This document shows positions 44,697-56,234 of a DNA stretch of 64,000 nucleotides, piece by piece. The stretch is from Theropithecus gelada (taxonomy: Eukaryota; Chordata; Mammalia; Primates; Cercopithecidae). The stretch lies in contig NC_037689.1 of NCBI RefSeq assembly GCF_003255815.1, positions 145,910,951 through 145,974,950 on the forward strand, written 5' to 3'. The number at the start of each line of letters is the position of its first letter. Position 1 is the stretch's first letter. The notes below the pieces were generated by a model that saw only the letters and a list, made by a program, of their open reading frames with translations, made no database searches and had not been told where the DNA came from. Made by a program: the position numbers and the translations under genes.

Positions 44697-44935
44697 CTTT
44701 CTCTTTCTTTCTTTTCTTTCTCTTTCTTTCTTTTCTTTCTCTTTCTTTCTTTCTTTCTTTCTCTTTCTTTCTTCTTTCTTTCTTTCTTTCTCTCTCTTTC
44801 TTTCTCTCTTTCTTTCTCTTTCTTTCTTTCCTCCTTTCTTTTCTTTCTTTCTCTTTCTCTCTCTTCCTTTCTCTTTCTTTTTCTTTCCTTCTTTCTTTTC
44901 TGCCTTTCTTCCTCCCTTTCCTTCTTTCTTTTTCA
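44523..44935. repeat. Long pyrimidine microsatellite, (CCTT)n then (CTTT)n
   Basis: About 400 bp of almost pure pyrimidine on the + strand. It opens with mixed CCCT/CCTT, continues as a regular (TTCC)n array of about 18 units (44572-44644), then a (TTTC)n array with CTTT/TTTTC interruptions to 44935. The long + frame (serine/leucine/phenylalanine) and − frames (lysine/glutamate/arginine) here are translations of the repeat. Confidence 0.98.
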
Positions 44936-46270
44936 CCCTTATGTTTCTTTACAGTCAAGGATAAAGGACTAATCAGTTTTCCTTAATGAATAAATGATTC
45001 TACGCAAGAGAAAGGGGAAATGATCATTTAATAACTTTATATTATTTCCCCACACCTCCCTTATTTCTTTAGCCCCAAAGTGAACATATATTTCTGTTGG
45101 CTGGTATAATTCTTTGCCCGACTCCAAAATGTTGTCATCAGTTCTTGAAGGTTTGCAGCAAGTTTATATGTCTTTTGTCACCCAGCACAATTCATGCCTG
45201 CTTTTTCCTCCTGTGACTTCCATACTAGCGAGGATTAAAGCCCATTTTAGCCTAAGCAAAACAAAGTTAAGAGGGTAAAATATGCAGCATGCAGAATCAA
45301 GAAATGCAACAATGCACTCAGAAGCCAAGGGCTTACTCTCCTCAGCTGATGCACCATTTCAAGTCTCTGTCACTGGCTTTCTTGCACATAGAAGGTATGT
45401 GATAACTTTGGAAGAGTTAGAATGGAATTTTGCATTGATAGTGTCATTTGGTGGTTTAAAGTTTAGATGGAGTTGTCAAACCATTATCATGGCTCTGCAT
45501 CCTAATCTCTAAAAGAAAATTACTGTATGTGAAATTAAAATGAATCGTTTCTGATTTTCCCATCTCTTTTCTATTCATGCCTTTAGGGGGCCTTTAAGGA
45601 CTAGAGGACAGAATATTATGAAAGGAGGTAGATATATTTATTCTACTCATGAGAAGGCCCAATGCTCTTGGCTTCGCCGCCTGTGAATCATCATGTCTTT
45701 CCTCCCTTGAAGGATAAATATGGCATTCATTCCAACCCATTTAGCCCATTATTCCTTTGTATATAAAATAGGTCCAATTAAGACATTCTTGTGTTAATTT
45801 CTGCATTCTATGTATGGCTAGAAAGAATTTAAAAATATCCATCACAGCAAATGTCTCAAAATGTTTCATGCATACTGAGCATACCACTCTTGCCCCCCTC
45901 CCCAACCCAAAGGCAATAATTCACCCAATCATGGAGATTTGTGATTTTATGTTTTCCACTTACCTACATTAAGGCTCTGTGTATGCATAATTCAATATTT
46001 AGATGAGGCCATATATTTGTAAATATCTGGTGTTTTTACTAAAAATTTTCATTTTTATCCAGATGTCTGACATCATAGAAAATCAGTCTAAGAATCTACT
46101 CTTTATATGTTAACTCATTCATGGTTACTCAAGCATACAAACAGAAAGAGACATGCTTACCTTGTTCTTGTCTGCAACCCCTGCCCCTCCTCAACCAGTG
46201 AAGGGGTGAGATCATCATATTCTGAAGTGTCTAACTGAAATTTCATTATGTGTCTTCCACTGGTCATGGA
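44936..46270. other. Unassigned DNA
   Basis: About 1.3 kb with no recognised repeat, gene or RNA. Confidence 0.5.
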
Positions 46271-46271
46271 A

Positions 46272-46430
46272 ATTCATTAGACAAGCCACTCTGGACTTTA
46301 ATCTTCCATTTACTAGCCATATGATCTTGGGGAAATCATTGAGCTTCTCTTTGGAGCTGGCTTCTTTAACTCAAAAATGAAAAGAACCCAGGGAAGAGTT
46401 GAGATCTTGTAATTGCAAAGACTCCATTGC
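46272..46430 (+). repeat. MIR SINE
   Basis: AGACAAGCCACTCTGGACTT, ATTTACTAGCCATATGATCT, TGGGGAAATCATTGAGCTTC and TCTTTAACTCAAAAATGAAA match the MIR tRNA-like region and CORE. Confidence 0.8.
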
Positions 46431-47194
46431 AACCCAAAGTTCTGTGAATTTCTTTACCTCTACCTTGTCTGAAAATTAACAGTTGATGAATATTATTGTG
46501 CCAGTGTCCTTTGTGTTATAATTTAGCATACTTTGAGGTGATGTTGACATCTTGTGTAAAAGTTGGTATACAATAACCAAAAACATAGTTTTCAAAATTT
46601 TGAAACAAAAGGACAACATTTTCAAAGACCCCTTGAATGTTGAGTGTTGCGTGTTGATGCAATTCACACTCGCCTTATGTTTACTCCTTGTAAAAAACCT
46701 TTCTTGTATATACCTCTTCGATAAAATCAGCATGTAAGAAGCTCATACAAAATATGTATCCTCAAGATCGTGTAATATTTGGTTACTAAAAAGATTCACT
46801 GCCAGAAGAGATACAACAAAGTTCCTCTGAATTATGAAGTAAAATTTTGAATTGAAAAATGTTGCTTTCCATTGAAAGGTATCTTTCCACAAGGGATAAC
46901 ATGATGATAGATCTTTACACAAGAGTGACATCCAGGGAGAGCATTTAGGGTATATATACGATGAACCTTACTTATTTTCTCTTTCTCTCTCTCTGAGTGT
47001 ATCTGTACATTTATATTTATGTGTGTATATATTTATATATGAACATCTATAGTTTATATTATTAGAAGATGAAAGTTATTTATAACCTGAATTATGTTCT
47101 TTCTGTGACTAACTCTTTAAAAATTCTAAACATCTGTTTGAGTCATTAAAAATATCTTATTTTCTTACCTAAGGGACTCTTGAGGTTTATAGCT
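46431..47194. other. Unassigned DNA
   Basis: No repeat family recognised. There is low-complexity CT and TATG sequence at about 46976-47038. Confidence 0.5.
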
Positions 47195-47559
47195 TGTGTT
47201 AGTCTGTTGTCATGCTGCTATAACGAACTGCCCAAGATTGGGTAATTTATAAAGGAAAGAGGTTTAATTGACTCACAGATTCACAGGGCTGAGGAGGCCT
47301 CAGGAAACATACAATAATAGTGGAAAGGGTAACAAACATGTCCTTCACATGGTGGCAGGAAGGAGAAGTGCCGACCAAAGGGGAAAAAGCTCCTTATAAA
47401 ACCATCAGATCTTGTGAGAACTCACTCACTATCACAAGAACAGCATGGGGGTAACTGCCCCCATGATTCAATTATCTCCACCTGGTCCTGACCTAGACAC
47501 ATGGGGATTATTATAATTCAAGGTGAGATTTGGGTGGGACACAGAACCAAGCCATATCA
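47195..47559 (-). mobile_element. MST/THE1-type MaLR solo LTR
   Basis: A complete antisense LTR of about 365 bp. It opens TGTGTTAGTCTGTTGTCATG and GGTAATTTATAAAGGAAAGA, continues TTCACATGGTGGCAGGAAGG, CCATCAGATCTTGTGAGAAC and CCATGATTCAATTATCTCCA, and ends AGGTGAGATTTGGGTGGGAC with terminal CATATCA. Near-matching 5-bp duplications TAGCT and TAGCC flank it (47190-47194 and 47560-47564). No internal sequence remains, so it is a solo LTR left by recombination. THE1/MST LTRs date to the primate lineage. Confidence 0.93.
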
Positions 47560-49545
47560 TAGCCTTGAGATTGAATGGATCTAATTAAAAAAAAATACCA
47601 TTTCATTCCTTTACAAATATTTTCCTTTATGATGACATCAGCAGAAATTGGTACAAGGTGGATTTTCATGAGGGCTTCATGTTAGGTGGGACAGTTTATG
47701 TAGGCATGGTTATCATTTTCTTATGAAGGAAGGAAACAGATTGACCAAAGGGATTCTGCTATTCGTAGAAGTGAGCAAGTACTGAACAGGGAGAAATTTC
47801 TAGTCAAAATGGATGCCTACTGAACAAGATTTTTGGAACTGGAAGAGTATGCTGCACCTTTTGTCTTGCTCATGGCCCTAGACCCCACTGCCTGATAACC
47901 ACCAGAAGGAAAGAACTCCCTATGCCACTGAGTGAAGTTATGATGCAACCTGTCCAGAGGCCAAAGAATATTAAATGAGAACACCCAAGGACACCAGAAA
48001 AATTGAGATAAACATTCTTTTCTTCCTGTTTTCTCCTCAACTTCTTCTATTCTATTTTCCTTCACTATGACCTATTATTCATCTTCAAAATCCCTCAAAG
48101 TGGCGGTTTTGAAGGATTCCACAAATAGCCTTGTATACAACCCCTCATGGCTTTCATAAAGACCCTGTCATTTGTCCTGCATGAGTCCCTCCTGACCTCT
48201 CTTATCCTGGGGCTACAGACTTTCTCCAAGATAGCTCAGGTGCTAATGTCAGCAAAACAAAACTGATAATGATTGGTACTGTGTGTGGGAGTGCAGTCTG
48301 ACTATTGAAACAGCACTAGAACAAGAACTTTGGACCAAATACATAGCTGAGCCCCGAGGTTGTATTATAAAAATGAAATCCCCCAACTTCCTTCCCTCAC
48401 ACACTTCACCTCATTTTGCTGGATGGCTCCAATATCATTTATGAACATATTCTTTACCAGAACTGTTAACCAATAGATTGAGAAAAAGTGGGTTTCATCT
48501 TTTATTCCTGTTATTAATCTTCCAAAAGTTGGTAAGATCTCCAGAAGATGAGAGATTGTTGGAAGATGGAATGCTGCATTAATTTAAGACTTCTCTGTGT
48601 TGATAGAATATTCCACATATGCCTTCTGTAAACAACTGTGTGGGAAAGAGTTATCATAGTCCATGTATCTGAACTCACCGTTGCATAAGCTACACATAGA
48701 AATCAAGCGGATGATATGTACCCAAATATTTAACAACAGTTTTTCTCCATCTTGCCTCCCTAGAGGACTTTCCCAAACCACAGTCTTGATGACTGCTATT
48801 TCACACTTTGGCTATGTGATTTTATGAGTTCTCTGTGATCTACCAGCATATTTTTATTTGCTTTAGCAATTTTGCCAAGTAATACGTAATTGGAATTATT
48901 GTCCTGACAAAGCATTTTCATCAGTGTGATTAGAAATACGTAATTTTGAAGAGTGACAGTAATTGCCACCCCAATGTATGCACTTTTGTGTTTAGCTCAG
49001 AGGGACTAAGTCCTTAGAATGTCGATAACATGAGTGTGCAGATGTAGTCAGCATTGTCAAACTCTGGAGTTCAGTCTTAACAGAACTGTCACCAGGACTG
49101 GAGTCACAGGTGTCAGTTTTTCTTAGGGAAGAGTGTCTTGGGTCATTGGTTGCATAAAGTAAGGCTTGTCTCTCATTGCTACTCAGTAGTCTAGTAAGTG
49201 ATTTTCTTAGGAAATCCATACTTTGTGGTTTGTGGCTAGCAAATGTGAAGGGAATGAGTTAGGTGGCAGGGGAGCTGTGTTTGTAATAAAGATTGTTTTC
49301 ATTTTTCCAATAACTCTTTACCTTCATACCATTGTTATTCATAATATGTGCCTTCGAACTCCCAAAATGTAAGGTAAGGACCTTTACAAATATATCTTAA
49401 TTCATTCATTTTAGAGAAACTGAAATGTACAAATTAGTGCATTTTATCTCTGCTGGTTAATTTCTGAATCACTCATTATACCCTGGGTTCAATAAAAAAA
49501 AATCTATATCCTTCTTATAGTGATTTTTGGGTTGTAATATAGATG
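47560..49545. other. Unassigned DNA
   Basis: About 2 kb with no recognised repeat, gene or RNA. Confidence 0.5.
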
Positions 49546-49549
49546 GACT

Positions 49550-49690
49550 TTACTCTGGAAAAGACATTCTCATCAGAAGACCTGGATTCCAGGCTCTCTA
49601 ATATTAATTTTGAGCATGCTTTATGATTTTGAGCAACTCTTTTTACATATCTCTACCTTATCTTACCTACTCCTCCCTACTGGGACTTTT
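49550..49690 (+). repeat. Possible MIR relic
   Basis: AGAAGACCTGGATTCCAGGC and TTATGATTTTGAGCAACTCT resemble the MIR 'gacctgggttc' and 'tgaccttgggcaagt' positions at the right spacing. The rest is too decayed to be sure. Confidence 0.45.
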
Positions 49691-50700
49691 ATTTTTCCTC
49701 TAGGACATATCTGGAGCTTGTTGCCTCCAAAGGAAAAGCAGTGCCTCTTTAACCTCCAATTTTTAGCAACTGTAGTAACCACCCATTTCATGAAAACCTT
49801 TTATCAGAACTGCCAACTCATACCATAAAGGATGGATTCACATTTTTCAACTCTTCTATTTTCTGGTCTGCCCTTTGTTGGTGATTTCAATGAGTATCAA
49901 AATAGAATCCTTGCACAAATAACATAACTCTCAGATAGAAAAATAATGATAGAAAACACTCTCAAGGGAGAGCTGTGCAAGGCAGTGAATGCCTATGAGC
50001 CAAGCAAGCACCTGAGTTTGGAAGAGACAATTCCAGGGAGCTGTCCTGGTCTAGCTGCCATAGCAGAAGTGATGGCAGGAGCTAAGGACATACCAATTTT
50101 TATCCTTTCCTGAATCATGGGATCTGTGATTAGAGCAGGAGCCCTTTTATTGGATGAGCTTGGGACAAGTTATTGGTTGGCTAATCAAGAAGTCATTTCA
50201 AGCAAGGAATTATTTAGAAATTTTAACATATAAAGTGTTTTATTTTAATGTGTATTTTATATATATATTCATTTTCTAATTTTTGGTGGTCTTTTTTGGA
50301 GTATTGGATGGCTTGTTGAAGTTCCATGTTGACTTTTTTTTTTTAATATATAAACCACACCCTTTATCCATTTCCAGTTTAAATTTATTTAAAGTGGAAC
50401 AGGACTTACAGGCACTTGGGAAATGATCTCAGCAGTTTTTTAGTGATACATTTTAATCAAGTTTCTCCAGATATTCAGCTTAGTTTTTATAGAAACAGTA
50501 AGTCTGTTTTTCACTCATATTTAGTCAGTTTATCTTATATTTGTTTTAATTATGTAATCATAATAACAACTACAATTGGCATAAACTCTCCTGTGGTAAG
50601 AATGCAACTCAACTAACAAGAATGCTATGTTGAGGCACTCTATTGAAGAGCCCATTAGCTGTGGATATTTAGCTTTTGTTAAGTAAAATGTGTTAGGATC
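49691..50700. other. Unassigned DNA
   Basis: About 1 kb of AT-rich sequence, no recognised repeat, gene or RNA. Confidence 0.5.
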
Positions 50701-50701
50701 A

Positions 50702-50852
50702 TCCATTCATTTATTTGTTCTATTTACTGAGCTACCTACTATGTGCCAGGTACTCTGCTAGGTGCTGGGAACATATTGGTGATGCAATAAAATACCACTG
50801 ACCAGGAGCTTACATTCTAGTGGGTGAGTCAGAAAGTAAACAAGTAAATACA
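50702..50852 (-). repeat. L2/MIR-class antisense relic
   Basis: CATTCATTTATTTGTTCTAT, CTACCTACTATGTGCCAGGT, ACTCTGCTAGGTGCTGGGAA, CAGGAGCTTACATTCTAGTG and GTGAGTCAGAAAGTAAACAA form the widespread ancient 'attgagcacctactatgtgccaggcactg ... gagcttacattctagtggg' pattern, well preserved. Confidence 0.8.
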
Positions 50853-51149
50853 GCTATAGAGGTTTATCCTATTTACTTTAGTCTATTATGCATGATTTGC
50901 AATTACTAAATTATGATGTTAACATGTCAAGAGCATTAGGACTATACTGCTAATTTACCCTTGTTACTTTAACATTGTCAATTGTTTACTTGAAATCCAA
51001 CTCCTGAGTGATTGAAAAGTTTCACATTCTCAAGCCTGAAAGAGTCAAAGTAAACTGGGGCATTTTTGTCATGTGATACCTCCTGATGCTTATAAAATAG
51101 ATGCAAACACCAGTTGAGGCAGCCCTTTCCGAGAGCTCTGACAATGATT

Positions 51150-51179
51150 TCTATTCATTCAGTGCACATGGGTTGAGAC
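51150..51179 (-). repeat. L2/MIR-class relic, left part
   Basis: TATTCATTCAGTGCACATGG is the start of the same pattern as at 50702. It is interrupted by an LTR and continues at 51571. Confidence 0.55.
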
Positions 51180-51570
51180 TGTAGTAGTCAGGGTCCTTCA
51201 GAGAAAGAGAACCAGTAGGAGATAGTGTAGATAAATAGAGGGAGAGAGAATTTTAGTTTAAGGGATTGACACACACAATTGTGGGAGCTGGCACAGCTGA
51301 AGTCTGTAGGGAAGCCAAGAGGCTAGAAATTCAGGTAAGAGTTGATGTTGCAGTCTGGAGGCAGAACTTATTTTCTGGGAAACCTTAGCCCTTGCTTGTG
51401 AGACCTTCAACTGATTGGAGGAGATCCATTCACATTATGGAAGGACTTTACTTAAAGTCAACTTGTTGTGAACATTAATCACATCTACAAAATCCCTTCC
51501 CAGCAACACCTAAACTGGTTTTGACTAGCCGACTGGGGACCATAGTTGATATCTGCAGTTTACCATCACA
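51180..51570 (+). mobile_element. MLT2-type ERVL solo LTR
   Basis: It begins TGTAGTAGTCAGGGTCCTTC and AGAGAAAGAGAACCAGTAGG, with TTGACACACACAATTGTGGG, then ACCTTCAACTGATTGGAGGA, CATTCACATTATGGAAGGAC and TTAATCACATCTACAAAATC, and ends TACCATCACA. The length (about 390 bp) and order fit an MLT2B-like LTR. It is a solo copy with no retroviral genes. The surrounding sequence is a split ancient repeat. Confidence 0.88.
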
Positions 51571-51665
51571 AGTACCTACTCTATAGGTGCAGTGCTCAGT
51601 GTTGGGAGCTGACAGGCTCAGTTTCTACGCTCAAGAGCTCTGAGTCTTGTAAGTCAAGACTGTCT
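51571..51665 (-). repeat. L2/MIR-class relic, right part
   Basis: AGTACCTACTCTATAGGTGC, AGTGCTCAGTGTTGGGAGCT and TTTCTACGCTCAAGAGCTCT continue the relic cut by the LTR. Confidence 0.6.
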
Positions 51666-51854
51666 GCCTTGAGTATCAGAACCCTACAATGTAGTAGGGA
51701 GTCAAATGCTAATGTCTCTTGTGATGTAGTCCCAGGCCAACCTGTGCCAGATTTCTGGCATAGGCTGTTTGCCTATTCCTGCCACTCTCCTTCACATGCC
51801 GTGTTCTCATTCACTTACTCCTTGAACTCAGCATATTATTTGGTAGCCATGGTT

Positions 51855-51935
51855 GCATAGTGTTTTAACTAAGTTGTCACTAACCTTTTACTCCAAGTAC
51901 ACTGTAAGCTCTTCAGGGACATTATGTGTTGACAT
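51855..51935 (+). repeat. Possible L2 3' relic
   Basis: TTTTACTCCAAGTACACTGT followed by AAGCTCTTCAGGGACATTAT resembles the L2 'ctagaatgtaagctccatgagggcagggac' motif. It is short. Confidence 0.45.
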
Positions 51936-52104
51936 CCCGGCAAGGAGGCTGATGAAGATGAAGTAGGGGCTTGGTAGAAACAATTCAGGTGCAGTGTGTT
52001 GCCATTGATTCTAGTAGGAATTGCCCAGAGATTAAGAAATAAAAATAAAAAGTCATCAGATTAGTTCTAAAGGTTATAAAGATGGTATCATATAACATAA
52101 AGAG

Positions 52105-52215
52105 ATCCACACGCTGTATTTTTCTGGGCAAATCATTGCTCTTTGCTGACCCTTAGTTTTCTCATATGTAAATGAAAGGGACAGATGAAGTGTTCTCTTT
52201 GCTCTAAAAGCCAGT
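52105..52215 (+). repeat. MIR/CORE-SINE relic
   Basis: CTGGGCAAATCATTGCTCTT, TGACCCTTAGTTTTCTCATA, TGTAAATGAAAGGGAC and GCTCTAAAAGCCAGTGATTC follow the CORE-SINE order. Confidence 0.6.
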
Positions 52216-52379
52216 GATTCTAATTGACTTTCATGCAGAAGACCATGAGTGTTATTTAGTATTGAAAGAATGGCAAACACTTGTTTTTTCTAAACCTTTG
52301 AAAGGCTTAGAACTGGAAGGAAATTGTTCTTCTTAAGATCTGTGTGAATTGGTGTGCCTTAAAAAAGTGAAATGGTGTG

Positions 52380-52460
52380 TTTGTATCTCCCATTTCACTG
52401 TGCCTAGCTTAGTGCCTGACACCAAGGAGGTGCATATTAATGTTTGCAGAAACTGACTAA
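52380..52460 (+). repeat. L2/MIR-class 3' relic
   Basis: TGTGCCTAGCTTAGTGCCTG, ACACCAAGGAGGTGCATATT and AATGTTTGCAGAAACTGACT match the 'agtgcctggcacatagtagg' tail. Confidence 0.6.
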
Positions 52461-52566
52461 AAGAATAACTTAAATATTGGAGGGTTTATTTTAGTCCTAA
52501 TATTTTATATGAATATGTTATCACTTCTATTATATAGTTCATATATATGTCCCACTCAAACATTTG

Positions 52567-52567
52567 A

Positions 52568-52619
<52 letters not shown>

Positions 52620-52620
52620 G
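52567..52620. repeat. (TA)n(CA)n(TA)n compound microsatellite
   Basis: A central CA run of about 28 bp is bounded by TATATATA on the left and ATATATATATAT on the right, so the two ends can pair. Confidence 0.97.
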
Positions 52621-55480
52621 TTTTAACTTGGTCTAGAATTTAAACCACCTCAAATCATATGAGGAACAAGAAGAGTTACATTAATAAATATATAGGTAAT
52701 TGAAATAAAAATAAACAGTTAATCTGTTTGCATAGAAGACCTGTGTAGGTATTATGTATTAACATAAAATAACCACAGAGTTTCAAACTGCATCAAGCTA
52801 GAAAAGCAGCTCCAGATTCATAGTCCCAAATGTGAGCCTCTCCTATCCCAGTTCTTTTGAAAATTCCTGCCTCTTTTAACGTGAGGTTTCATAATTTGGC
52901 CAACACATGTGCCTTTAAAGCCTACAGGGTTGGTAGAAGGTCTGTGATAAGCTGGCAGTTTTGTTATTCAGATAGTGATTTTGTCAATGCAATTTGACAA
53001 AAACTACACATCTAATTTAATTGTTAAGATGTCTCTAAACCAGTAGCTCTAGACATAGTAAGCTAATGTCAAATAACATAGGCTTATTTTGTATGGGCCA
53101 AGTCTTTAAAATTTCTGACTTAGTGGGCAATTTTGAAGTGTCAAATAATGCATCTTCTCACAGTTAAGCTGCTTTGAATCAGCAGAGTTTTGCAGTCCAC
53201 AGTCCCTTCCCCATCACAACGTCTAACCTCGTCACCAGCCACTTTTTATTTTGAACTCTTCTCCTTTAGCACCTAACTTTGTCATTCTGTATACACAAAG
53301 CTATAATGATCTAGGTTAAAATGTATTTGATTCCAATATAACTTAAAAAAAGCTTTCTTGGCATGTATCAGCATTGAAGTTGCTCCCACCTTTTAAAGCT
53401 ATGCAGCCATATTACCAGCGTTATTTTACTTTGTATACCTGCTTCAATATATGTCTTATATTGCCTGTGCAGATATTTAACTTGCTGATCATAGCAAAAT
53501 GAGTTTCAACTGATTTATGTATATTTTTTTCTTTATGTATAGATACACTTCTTATTGAACAATGATCACCAGAAGGAAAATAAGACTAGATTGTTGAAAA
53601 TGAACATAATTAGTATTTATTTCTCTTTACATTTCTTTTTGCTTACATCGTTAGTATTTATGAAGCCAAAATAATATTCACAGTTACTTTCAATAAAAGA
53701 GAAGTTACTACTGCCCGAAACCAGACTGTAGGGCACCCAAAATCCAGATGGAAACTAAAATTTCTGTCACATATCCAATTTTCCCCCATATGGTAACAGT
53801 CCTTTTTATACTTGGACATCATCTACATCCTAAACATGTATTCAGAAACATTGATGCGTCTAAGAATGGAGTTATAACAATTGTCCGAGGATGTCTGGAA
53901 TTTAGTTTGTACTTAGCCCGTAGCAAAATGCAAGTGAACATAAGAAAACCACTTCCAACATTTTGAGTCCTTAGTTATGAGCTCCATTTTCTCCATTGTT
54001 CTTTTTTATTTGCATGCCAATCAGATGAGTTTGTCTCTTGTGAATATATCTCTGCAGGCTTCTGTACCATTTTCTTGTGTCTATGAGGGACCTGTCACTC
54101 TTCACTGACTTCATCTTAATAATTTGCTTTCCCTGTGGGCTTTGCTTGTCCACAGGGATTAGCTACTCCAAAGAAGGGATACTTAACTTGAGGCTCTAAG
54201 CTGAGCAGCCAGGCCCTGTCAATAGCTGTGAATCACTGACTTCTGGACATTCAGCTGCACATGAGCTTCCAGGGGTGCAAGGTTGATGTGTCCCCTGCTG
54301 GCTTAGCATGCTGGCCTGTCCTGAGACTAACGTGACTTGTAGAACTGTTACCTTGTCACTGACAGATTTGCTTAGTGGTGCTGACTTTTGGCCCCTTACT
54401 CCCCCCGCCAAAGAAAAGGTCAGCACGGCAAAATAAATCTTCAAAGGACAGGAGGGTGGTCACTCTTTCCAGTCAGAAGGAATATGTAGCTCAGTCAACC
54501 TCATTATCAGTCACATCTGGCCTCCCACCAATTACAAGACACTTCGTTTAGTGATCTAGTGCTGCCTGTCCCTTCCTCCTCTGGACTGGATGGACATCAA
54601 AAACTTCAGATGCCAGTTTACCTTTCTTTCATTTCTCTACTCTTATTAATGTGTTACTTTAAAAAAGTCACACTTTCTTTCCTCCATCAGAAAAATGTCT
54701 TTGTTCCTAAAGATAGAGGATCCTTCAGCCATTCTAACTTAGAAGGGAAAGGTAAAATGCATTAGTTCAATTTAAGCACCAAAGACTTTTATCACCAATG
54801 ACCTGTTTAAGCAGGGAGTATCATGGGGATTAATGACAGACTCAAGGGAGCTGATGACCCACGGCAAAACCAAAAGGCCATTAAGCCCCATCAGTTATTT
54901 AATTCCTGGGGAAAACCCATTTGGTGGTAATTATTGCTGTTATAAACTGGACAAAAAAGAGGTGCATGAGTTATATTAATGAACCCTGATCATTTTATTT
55001 TATAATGTTAGTCCATGAAAAAAGTAAATGGTTTTAAAAATTTGAGTTTCACTTTTTAATTTCTAAGGAAATGCACCATTGGAAAAATTAGTGGTGCCAA
55101 GAGAGGCCCAGCAGTTTGGTGGACTCTCCCCCTATTCTCTCTTCAATTCTTAATCTCAGACATGCTGGACTAAAGAGACATGGATGTTGGGTGGTATTGT
55201 CTTAGAGCGTCATCTCTCTACCATTTACTCTTTGTGGTTATTTCTGTTAATATTTAGCCAGACCAGCCTTCTGCTTGCCAGCTTGCACCTAAGTCATTTT
55301 ACGCTCCTGGTGTGAGTTCAGGTCTCTTCTTCTCTCCCTCCTCTACTCCCACATTACCATATTAAGCAAGAATGTACTATGTCTAAGGTGCTGTATTCTA
55401 TTGGGGTAGGTGACATGGATGTATATTTGATATTAAAGACAAAAAGAGGTTAGATGATAGGATTTCTGAGATGGAAGGGG
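52621..55480. other. Unassigned DNA
   Basis: About 2.9 kb with no recognised repeat, gene or RNA. It includes a mildly GC-richer stretch at 54190-54560 without a CpG cluster, and a possible but unconvincing L2 trace near 55090-55370. Confidence 0.5.
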
Positions 55481-55481
55481 G

Positions 55482-55922
55482 TGCATTAGTTTCCTAGGAC
55501 TGCTGTAACAAATTGTCACAAACTTGGTATGTTTAACAATGGTTATTTTTTTGTCTTACAGTTCTTGAGGCCAAAAGTCTAAAATCAAGGTGTCCAGGGC
55601 CACATTAGCTCTGAAAGTTTTCGGAAAGAATTGTTCCTTGCCTCTTCCAGCTTGTCATGGTCCCAGGCATTCCTTGATTTTTGGCTGCATTACTCCAATC
55701 TTTGTCTCCATCTTCACATGGCCTTCTCTGTGTCTCCAGTATCCCTCTCCTTTCTCTTGTAAGGGCACAAGTCAATGGATTTAGGACCCACCCTAAATTC
55801 AGGATGATTTCATCTTGAAATTCTTAATTTACTGCGGTACTAAATATCCTATTTTCAAATAAGTTCACATTCATAGGTTCCGGGTGAACATATATTTTGG
55901 AGATCACTATTCAAAGTACTAT
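55482..55922 (-). mobile_element. MLT1-type MaLR solo LTR
   Basis: An antisense MLT1C/D-like LTR of about 440 bp: CATTAGTTTCCTAGGACTGC, TGTAACAAATTGTCACAAAC, CAGTTCTTGAGGCCAAAAGT, ATCAAGGTGTCCAGGGCCAC, TTGTTCCTTGCCTCTTCCAG, CATCTTCACATGGCCTTCTC, AGGACCCACCCTAAATTCAG and CTATTTTCAAATAAGTTCAC. It is abutted on the right by an Alu. Confidence 0.9.
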
Positions 55923-55924
55923 AA

Positions 55925-56228
55925 GACTGGGCATAGTGGTTCATGCCTGTAATCTCAGTGCTTTGGGAGACTAAGGCAGGAGGATTGCTTGAGGCTGGAG
56001 TTTGAGACCAACCTGAGCAATATAGCACTCCATCTCCACAAAAATAAAAAATAAAAAAGTAGCTAGACATGGTGGTATGCACCTGTAGTCCTAGCTACTC
56101 CAGAGGCTGATGTTGGGAAATTGCTTGAGTCCAGGAATTTGAGGCTCCAGTGAGCTACACTATGATCCTGCCATTGCACTCCAACCTGGGTGACAGAGCA
56201 AGTTTCCATTTCTAAAAACAAAAACAAA
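55925..56228 (+). mobile_element. Alu SINE (AluJ-like)
   Basis: A full-length sense Alu: GACTGGGCATAGTGGTTCAT, GCCTGTAATCTCAGTGCTTT, GGAGGATTGCTTGAGGCTGG, an A-rich linker, GACATGGTGGTATGCACCTG, TAGTCCTAGCTACTCCAGAG, CCATTGCACTCCAACCTGGG, and the tail AAAACAAAAACAAAAAG. The high divergence and 'TTGAGCCTGG'-like state fit AluJ. Confidence 0.95.
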
Positions 56229-56234
56229 AAGCCA

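Noticed and set aside
44444..44986. 180-codon + frame and 142-169-codon − frames
   Set aside because: They are translations of the (CCTT)n/(CTTT)n tract (serine/leucine/phenylalanine on one strand, lysine/glutamate/arginine on the other). A period-4 repeat without stops stays open by construction.
55482..55922. L1 or LTR with coding capacity near the MLT1 copies
   Set aside because: All three MLT1-type pieces are LTR-only or fragments. No gag, pol or env-like frame adjoins them.
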